From: Legionellales bacterium UBA4722
Lineage (GTDB): Bacteria > Pseudomonadota > Gammaproteobacteria > DSM-16500
Length of the DNA stretch: 9,339 nucleotides
NCBI GenBank assembly: GCA_002404295.1
Contig: DHJK01000109.1
Span: 1-9,339 of the forward strand
Reading direction: 5' to 3'
A program made the position numbers and the translations under genes. The notes beneath the pieces were generated by a model. The model had not been told where the DNA came from. It did no database searches and was given only the letters and a program-made list of their open reading frames with translations. Positions 5,442 to 9,339 of the stretch are shown piece after piece. The stretch's first letter is position 1. Each line of letters begins with the position of its first letter.

Positions 5442-5495
5442 AACCTATTGAATAAGCATACCTAAATAATATTTGAAAATGAAAGAGGCTTAATA

Positions 5496-5749
5496 ACGAA
5501 CAAAAAAATTGAAACCAAAAATCATATCGTCGTTTTTCATGATAAAAAAATACGCCGCATTTTCACAGATGATGCTAGGTGGTTTTCAGTCATAGATGTG
5601 ATCCAAACCTTAACAGATACCACAAATCCAAGAGATTACTGGTATAAAATAAAGCTTAGAGTGAAGAATGAGGACGGAGCTGAGTTGTCGACAACTGAAA
5701 TTAAAGTCATTAGATGGTAAGGCCTACAGGGAAAGAAGAGATTAGCTGA
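5496..5749 (+). pseudogene. Second BRO gene, start lost, frameshifted, internally deleted
   Basis: It aligns with the start of the intact BRO gene at 3608 (KIETKNHIVVFHDKKIRRIF, DDARWFSVIDVIQTLTDT), but the start codon is ACG instead of ATG and no in-frame ATG follows. It then follows a different BRO subtype (TNPRDYWYKIKLRVKNEDGAELST). The frame hits TAA at 5718; a one-base shift near 5706 restores SLDGKAYRE, expected in BRO-N. At 5731 it jumps to the last codons of the BRO gene (exact 31-base repeat), so about 200 codons are missing. Three independent lesions make this a dead gene. Because its subtype differs, it was a separate acquisition or diverged paralogue rather than a recent copy. Confidence 0.8.
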
Positions 5750-5761
5750 TTTCAAAAAAAT
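5731..5761 (+). repeat. Exact 31-base direct repeat, copy 2
   Basis: Identical to 4435-4465 at the 3' end of the intact BRO gene. Here it marks the deletion joint of the second BRO gene. Confidence 0.85.
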
Positions 5762-5762
5762 C

Positions 5763-5801
5763 GTAGTTAAAAAATGGAAAGAGGGTTGCAAAAATGCGTA
5801 A
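5763..5801 (+). pseudogene. Possible 3' remnant of a gene upstream of the HTH gene
   Basis: A frame ending VVKKWKEGCKNA then TAA overlaps the start of the next gene (AATGCGTAA), the arrangement expected for translational coupling. HVO_A0114-type antitoxins usually follow a TumE (DUF6516) toxin gene, so this may be the last dozen codons of such a toxin. The fragment is too short to identify. Confidence 0.25.
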
Positions 5802-5988
5802 TAAATTTAAAGTTATCAGAGTTGGCATCATGCCACTTGAAGCATTTAAAAAAAGAACTATAGCTATAGCAAAAGGTGAATATAAGCCAAAAGCAGATGA
5901 GCCAAAAATTTGGTTTCCTTCTATGAAATCACTTGCTCATATTTTGTCTGAAGATAACCAAGAATTACTATTGTGCAGCTGTGGTTGA
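5794..5988 (+). pseudogene. Truncated HVO_A0114-type transcriptional regulator
   Basis: The frame has 64 residues. MRNKFKVIRVGIMPLEAFKK, TIAIAKGEYKP and PKIWFPSMKSLAHILSEDNQELL closely follow the N-terminal half of HVO_A0114-family winged-helix regulators, which act as antitoxins beside TumE toxins and normally run about 110-130 residues. The similarity stops at NQELL, the first helix of the winged helix; the last residues LCSCG are unrelated and the frame ends at 5988 in a segment repeated from 4642. The recognition helix is absent, so DNA binding is unlikely. A good ribosome site, GAGGG, lies about 9 bases upstream, so a short product may still be made. Confidence 0.65.
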
Positions 5989-6007
5989 GATTAATTTAGG
6001 CTAAGAA
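5982..6007 (+). repeat. Short direct repeat, copy 2
   Basis: Near-copy of 4642-4666, at the truncation point of the preceding gene. It contains that gene's stop codon. Confidence 0.5.
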
Positions 6008-6008
6008 T

Positions 6009-6087
6009 GATAGTTGAAATAAATGTTGTTTTTAATTTTCTTAATCTCTGTAGCTTTCAACTATCGACATTTTGTCGACAGTTGAAA
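6009..6087 (+). repeat. Three-arm inverted repeat with alternative pairing
   Basis: Arm 1 GATAGTTGAAA (6009-6019) pairs perfectly with TTTCAACTATC (6055-6065). That second arm, extended to TTTCAACTATCGAC, also pairs with GTCGACAGTTGAAA (6074-6087) over 14 bases with one mismatch and a 5-base loop. The two pairings exclude each other. It lies in the 235-base gap before the RHH gene. The rest of that gap holds no gene that I can support; TATAAT occurs at 6148 and 6182 without a good -35. Confidence 0.6.
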
Positions 6088-6223
6088 TTAGAAGCTTCCC
6101 TTTAGCAATAAGAGTTTGTTTTAGCTCTGAAGCGGGAGAGAAATTTTTATAATATCACATAGAAAGTGTCTGTTTTTTGTGTATAATAATGATTAGAAAA
6201 TAACATGTTTAAACAGATATTTT

Positions 6224-6436
6224 ATGAGTAAAGATATGGTGAGATTCTCTGTTGAAATGTCACCTGAGTTAGCAAATAAATTTGAAGAAATGTCAGAAGC
6301 TGAACACACTTCAAAAAGTGATATTTTCATGAGAGCGTTGTTTCTCATGCACGTTGCTATTGATAGCAAAAGAGGGGGTAATAAATTAGCCGTGGTTGAT
6401 AAAAGCGGCCGCAAGGTGAGTGATATTATTCTATGA
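6224..6436 (+). CDS. Ribbon-helix-helix (CopG-like) DNA-binding protein
   Basis: The product has 70 residues. MVRFSVEMS (5-13) is the DNA-contacting strand, ELANKFEEMSEAEH the first helix, and SKSDIFMRALFLMHVAID the second helix: a CopG/Arc-type dimer-forming fold. The C-terminal part (50-70, NKLAVVDKSGRKVSDIIL) is a short beta-rich extension. The start has no good Shine-Dalgarno (CAGATATTTT precedes it); an alternative ATG at 6236 would remove four residues. Its stop overlaps the next ATG as ATGA, so the two are translated together. It probably represses this small operon. The pairing resembles antitoxin-like or regulatory modules on mobile DNA, but no toxin fold is seen. Confidence 0.8.
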   Translation: MSKDMVRFSVEMSPELANKFEEMSEAEHTSKSDIFMRALFLMHVAIDSKRGGNKLAVVDKSGRKVSDIIL

Positions 6437-6669
6437 ATGAAAATAAACAGTATGGACTTGATGACTGGATTCATCATCCTGATGTATATATCACTATTAA
6501 CAAAAATCCACAGGAAACGCAGGAAGATGCAAAGCTACGGCGGTTTAAGGAAAGATGGTTATTAATCGCAACCCTTATAGCGCTTGCTGTTATGTTCGGT
6601 GTTTGCATTGGCTTTTTAATATTGAAACCAGAGTCTTCATATGCAGACATAGCATATACCAGCAGCTAG
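6433..6669 (+). CDS. Small one-pass membrane protein coupled to the RHH gene
   Basis: The product has 78 residues. A hydrophilic N-terminal part (1-41, with DDWIHHPDVYITINKNPQETQEDAKLRRFKER) precedes one hydrophobic segment, WLLIATLIALAVMFGVCIGFLIL (about 42-64), and a short polar tail. Positive charges just before the segment favour a cytoplasmic N-terminus. The start overlaps the RHH stop by ATGA, so translation is probably by re-initiation. I do not recognise a named family; the layout of a charged N-terminal region with a single C-terminal membrane segment behind an RHH gene recalls gene pairs on mobile elements. It could be a membrane-acting toxin, a membrane anchor for a regulator, or neither. 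Confidence 0.65.
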   Translation: MNENKQYGLDDWIHHPDVYITINKNPQETQEDAKLRRFKERWLLIATLIALAVMFGVCIGFLILKPESSYADIAYTSS

Positions 6670-6800
6670 ACAAATGTTGTTGTTTAAGGACGATAGTTTT
6701 CATAAGCAGCAATAACAGGTTTTTTCGTCATACTACTTACACATAAAAAATAGTCTGAATTATGTATTTATTCAATGAATTGCGAGAAAAAGCAAATAGA

Positions 6801-6830
6801 TTGATTGTTTAATGTACAATATGATATACT
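6801..6830 (+). promoter_or_regulatory. Sigma70-like promoter of the YopJ-like gene
   Basis: TTGATT (6801-6806) and TATACT (6825-6830) are 18 bases apart, giving a predicted transcript start near 6837 and a leader of about 30 bases before the ATG at 6868. It is the best-formed promoter in the window. The rest of the 198-base gap from 6670 shows no gene and no convincing terminator for the preceding operon. Confidence 0.5.
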
Positions 6831-6842
6831 ATGCATCATATT
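6818..6842. promoter_or_regulatory. Inverted repeat over the -10, candidate operator
   Basis: AATATGAT and ATCATATT form a perfect 8-base inverted repeat with 9 bases between, covering the -10 hexamer and start point. A dimeric repressor bound here would block the promoter. I do not recognise the PmrA or CpxR site pattern known from Legionella effectors. Confidence 0.4.
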
Positions 6843-6867
6843 TTACTACTCTTAAGCGGGGCACGAA

Positions 6868-8145
6868 ATGCAATCATCTAAGCAGCAGCTTTTATGTAAA
6901 TTTAATCCCGGTGAAGATAAAGCTAAAAGTTATGAAAGCAGCTCTCTTTCTGCTGAAGAAATGGCTGTGGTCATATACAGCATGCAGCAACATATTTCTG
7001 AAAGACATGCAGAGAATAAACCTACACGCCCATTTAATTGTTTTGTTGTTTCAAGCGCAGATGATAAAGATGGAGATCTATCTGAATTAACACAATTTTT
7101 ACAGCAATTAGAAACAGCTAAAAAAAATTATGCAGAGGGAACACGATTTCAATTTGTTTTTAGATATAAAGCGTATCCAACTAGAATAGGTCCGCCGCCT
7201 CATTGGATGGCAGGTGACGTTCGTATAATTAACGGTGAATTAGAATTTTGTTTGTTAGATCCAAGCGATTATCCAGAAACGTATTTAGCAGCTTTTGCAA
7301 CCATCAAAAAAAATTGTCCTAGTGCTAAATTGAGTTTTACAGCCTTAGGTATTCAAACAGACAGTGAGAATTGTGGGCTTTTTGCTGCTCGGCTTGCAAA
7401 AATTGCATCAGAAACAGACGATCTTCATCAGCAATTTTCTAGTGTGCCGCAACGTCCTAGAAAAGTAGGAAATACAACATATGATTCATATAAAGCATAT
7501 GTAGAAAATGAAATAATCGAAGTATACCTTAATAATAAGAAGCGTAACGATTTAGGAATTCCTTTGTTAGATCAAGCATCTCTTAATCAATCATTAATTG
7601 AAGTGGAGGCGGTGCATCGAAATCTGCTGCAATTTAGTTCTTTTTTTAAGGATATGCAATTAACTACCCAAGGAAATTTGGAAGATCATATGATTGTTGT
7701 GGTAGGTGGAGTTCCTTACATGCGTAATGGTGTTAAAAAAACTTTGTCAACATATTATAAACCTGGTAGACCGCTAAGTGAGTGCATTGATGTCCAAAGA
7801 AAAAAAATAAAAGCAAAAGCATATGAATGTCTTGGCAAGATTTCGGACGAAGCACTTGAAAAAATTATATCCGAAAGAAATAATCTCATTATCTTGCAAG
7901 ATTATTTAAAAAAATCGGTGTGGACTTACTTAAACCTGATATATTTTTCAAGTTCTATAGGTTTGCTCTGTTCATTCGCTGGGGTAGTTGCTTTCTCTAT
8001 GGCGCCACCTGCTGTCGCTTTATGCTTAATCGGCGTAGGCGGCTTATTAGTAGGGGGAAGTTGTTTTTCGCTTTTCAGGCAAAGCGTTGAAGAAGATAAG
8101 CCTCTGCTCGGTCAAAAACTAGCAATTAATGCCAATGGGAAATAG
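6868..8145 (+). CDS. YopJ-like CE-clan protein with C-terminal membrane hairpin
   Basis: The product has 425 residues. The catalytic pattern follows YopJ acetyltransferases: His112 in PHWMAGDVRIINGELEF, Asp131 in LLDPSDY, Gln163 and Cys169 in GIQTDSENCGLFAARLAK. The His-to-acid spacing of 19 and the Gln six before Cys equal those in Yersinia YopJ (H109, E128, C172); the acid here is Asp, as in Ulp1-type proteases. YopJ proteins acetylate host kinases; related CE enzymes cleave ubiquitin-like tags. After a helical region (200-345), residues 355-403 form two hydrophobic segments separated by APPA, a probable membrane hairpin, then a short acidic tail. No signal peptide. The start has AGCGGGG about 8 bases upstream. 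Likely a secreted host-acting enzyme; activity and target are inferred from family only. Confidence 0.75.
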   Translation: MQSSKQQLLCKFNPGEDKAKSYESSSLSAEEMAVVIYSMQQHISERHAENKPTRPFNCFVVSSADDKDGDLSELTQFLQQLETAKKNYAEGTRFQFVFRYKAYPTRIGPPPHWMAGDVRIINGELEFCLLDPSDYPETYLAAFATIKKNCPSAKLSFTALGIQTDSENCGLFAARLAKIASETDDLHQQFSSVPQRPRKVGNTTYDSYKAYVENEIIEVYLNNKKRNDLGIPLLDQASLNQSLIEVEAVHRNLLQFSSFFKDMQLTTQGNLEDHMIVVVGGVPYMRNGVKKTLSTYYKPGRPLSECIDVQRKKIKAKAYECLGKISDEALEKIISERNNLIILQDYLKKSVWTYLNLIYFSSSIGLLCSFAGVVAFSMAPPAVALCLIGVGGLLVGGSCFSLFRQSVEEDKPLLGQKLAINANGK

Positions 8146-8235
8146 AACCAGTTAATAAGATTTTAAGAGCGAGTAGATTTTACTGCTTATGTTGTATGAT
8201 TCTGTAAATTTTTTAGTTATCTAATCTGGGACTTT

Positions 8236-9282
8236 ATGGCCATTATTTCAAAAAGCTATCGTTTTCGCCCCTCATGGGTGCGTTTTTTGACGGCTCCGTT
8301 TTCTTACACCTTTGGAAATGCAATCTATACAGGGAGAATAGCAAATTTTATATCAAAGATTTTTCCTTCTTTTTTGCCTTCAAGCAAAGCTGTATGGAAT
8401 AATCTTTTCAAAACAAAAAATAATGAAGAATCAAAATTAAACTATACATGCAAGATGAGAAGTGGACTTGAAACATTTATATTTGAACCAAAAAACCAAG
8501 AGGTAAACTCTCAATATTATACTATACATTCTGCAGGGACGAGCGGTCGATGTGCGCGTCATTTCGAAGAGTTAGAAAAAATTGCAGAAAACAGCAATAG
8601 AACTATTATTACATATAGCCCGCCTGGTGTGGGTGAAAGCGAAGGATATGTCATCGATCAAGATGATCTTATCAATGCTATGTTTCAACAAGCCAAATTT
8701 TTAATTGATAAGGGTGTTGAACCCAACAAAATTACTTTATCAGGGATGAGTATGGGTGCGGCTGTTGCAGCGCTGACTGTAGAAAAAATTAATGTTTACT
8801 ATGAGGAGGAATATAAGATAACGAACCCTTCCAGTGTTTCTGCCCACAATACTTCACAAGGAGTCTATTACTTTGGAGACCGTACTTTTAGTGATATCAC
8901 CGATGAAATGATTGATCAAATTCCCTTGTTAAATATTATTTATAAAATCCCTTTACTGAACTATATTCCGTGGTTAATCATTAAACCCATCGTCGTTATA
9001 TTTAATTGGGACATGCAGCCGCAAAAAGCGTATGACAAAATCGATAAATCAAAAAAAGCAGTTGTTCACATACAGCCTGAAGCAAAAGGTGAAAAAGGAA
9101 CAGCAGATCGAGATATTGCAAAGCTTCTTGGTTTGTATCGCACACCCCAAGATGCAAAAATACGTGCACATGTTGCCTTGCAAACCTCAAAAACTGAGCG
9201 AGATATATTGAAAGGCAAGATTCTTTCTTTGCAACGAATGTTAGAAGAAAAAGAATATAAAACAATCAAAAGAATTAGTTGA
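8236..9282 (+). CDS. Alpha/beta hydrolase, SidB/Sdb-like putative effector
   Basis: The product has 348 residues. The alpha/beta hydrolase core runs from about residue 90: YYTIHSAGTSG (oxyanion region), IITYSPPGVGESEG, then the nucleophile elbow GMSMG with Ser172. DRTFSDIT (215-222) and NWDMQPQKAYDKI (257-269) match the pattern of the Legionella SidB/SdbA-type lipase-like effectors. A catalytic acid (Asp291 in TADRDIA) and His312 (RAHVAL) are possible, but less certain than the Ser. A hydrophobic stretch (228-256, IPLLNIIYKIPLLNYIPWLII) suggests membrane contact. The C-terminus has an EEKE block 9-12 residues from the end, as in Dot/Icm E-block signals. The start has a weak GGGA site. It is 90 bases after the YopJ-like gene on the same strand. 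Confidence 0.75.
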   Translation: MAIISKSYRFRPSWVRFLTAPFSYTFGNAIYTGRIANFISKIFPSFLPSSKAVWNNLFKTKNNEESKLNYTCKMRSGLETFIFEPKNQEVNSQYYTIHSAGTSGRCARHFEELEKIAENSNRTIITYSPPGVGESEGYVIDQDDLINAMFQQAKFLIDKGVEPNKITLSGMSMGAAVAALTVEKINVYYEEEYKITNPSSVSAHNTSQGVYYFGDRTFSDITDEMIDQIPLLNIIYKIPLLNYIPWLIIKPIVVIFNWDMQPQKAYDKIDKSKKAVVHIQPEAKGEKGTADRDIAKLLGLYRTPQDAKIRAHVALQTSKTERDILKGKILSLQRMLEEKEYKTIKRIS

Positions 9283-9339
9283 GACTATCATCAAAACTAA
9301 TCAATTCACAAATATATTCTTCTATAATAAATTTCTAAT

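Larger units (their letters stand above)
5327..5495 (+). repeat. Module C: third copy of gene tail, hairpins and BRO leader
   Basis: It aligns with 3437-3607 of module A. It starts abruptly with the last 10 codons (WLYGHLISKY, TAA at 5357) of the 80-residue gene, directly after the broken brnA. It includes hairpin 1, the long palindrome and the BRO leader with its ribosome-site region (GAAAGAGG). The break with brnA is a clean recombination joint. Confidence 0.8.

Noticed and set aside
3371..5495. CRISPR array
   Set aside because: There are only three copies, more than 780 bases apart, with genes between them and divergent ends; no spacer regularity.
5684..5695. 12-bp palindrome GTTGTCGACAAC in the broken BRO gene
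   Set aside because: It is exact but short, and it encodes LSTT, a normal BRO motif region, so chance is a sufficient explanation.
6812..7090. Plus-strand frame overlapping the start of the YopJ-like gene
   Set aside because: It is out of frame with the catalytic protein, starts within the promoter and shows no domain.
9002..9269. Minus-strand frames opposite the end of the alpha/beta hydrolase gene
   Set aside because: They are shadows with no ribosome site; the plus-strand protein is recognisable.

Overview
The window is AT-rich DNA from what looks like a gammaproteobacterium, most plausibly an intracellular member of the Legionellales or a similar host-associated lineage. The basis is indirect. 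Three genes have the look of secreted host-directed enzymes: a papain/transglutaminase-like Cys-His-Asp protein, a YopJ-like CE-clan protein, and an alpha/beta hydrolase resembling the Legionella SidB/Sdb group. They lie beside mobile-element-type genes (BRO/DinD antirepressor-like genes and toxin-antitoxin remnants). No rRNA, tRNA or core housekeeping gene is present, so the taxonomy is inference.

Left part (1-1771, minus strand). A gene of unknown function runs off the left edge. Next to it is a 281-codon putative Cys-His-Asp enzyme. Upstream of that lies a parD-type antitoxin gene whose parE partner seems reduced to a 19-codon stub that still has the ATGA start/stop overlap. A 15-bp palindrome upstream of parD is a candidate operator.

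Centre left (2065-3207, plus strand). A protein with a clear Sec signal peptide carries a weak kinase-like D...N...D pattern. A possible terminator follows.

Centre (3227-6087, plus strand). This is a decayed modular array. A small 80-residue gene, two hairpins and a complete BRO-N/DinD-tail gene form module A. The 3' end of the small gene and the first hairpin recur twice more (modules B and C). Each copy is followed by a different payload: a dinD-brnT chimera plus broken brnA after B, and a broken second BRO gene plus a truncated HVO_A0114-type regulator after C. The hairpins covary between copies. A perfect 28-bp palindrome lies inside the dinD-like coding sequence. The region looks like a recombination hotspot where antirepressor and toxin-antitoxin genes were inserted, fused and deleted.

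Right part (6224-9282, plus strand). A ribbon-helix-helix protein and a one-pass membrane protein overlap by ATGA, as a likely two-gene operon. After a reasonable sigma70-like promoter come the YopJ-like protein, with a C-terminal hydrophobic hairpin, and then the alpha/beta hydrolase. Putative effector genes therefore flank a mobile-gene graveyard on both sides, a common arrangement in effector-acquiring genomic islands.
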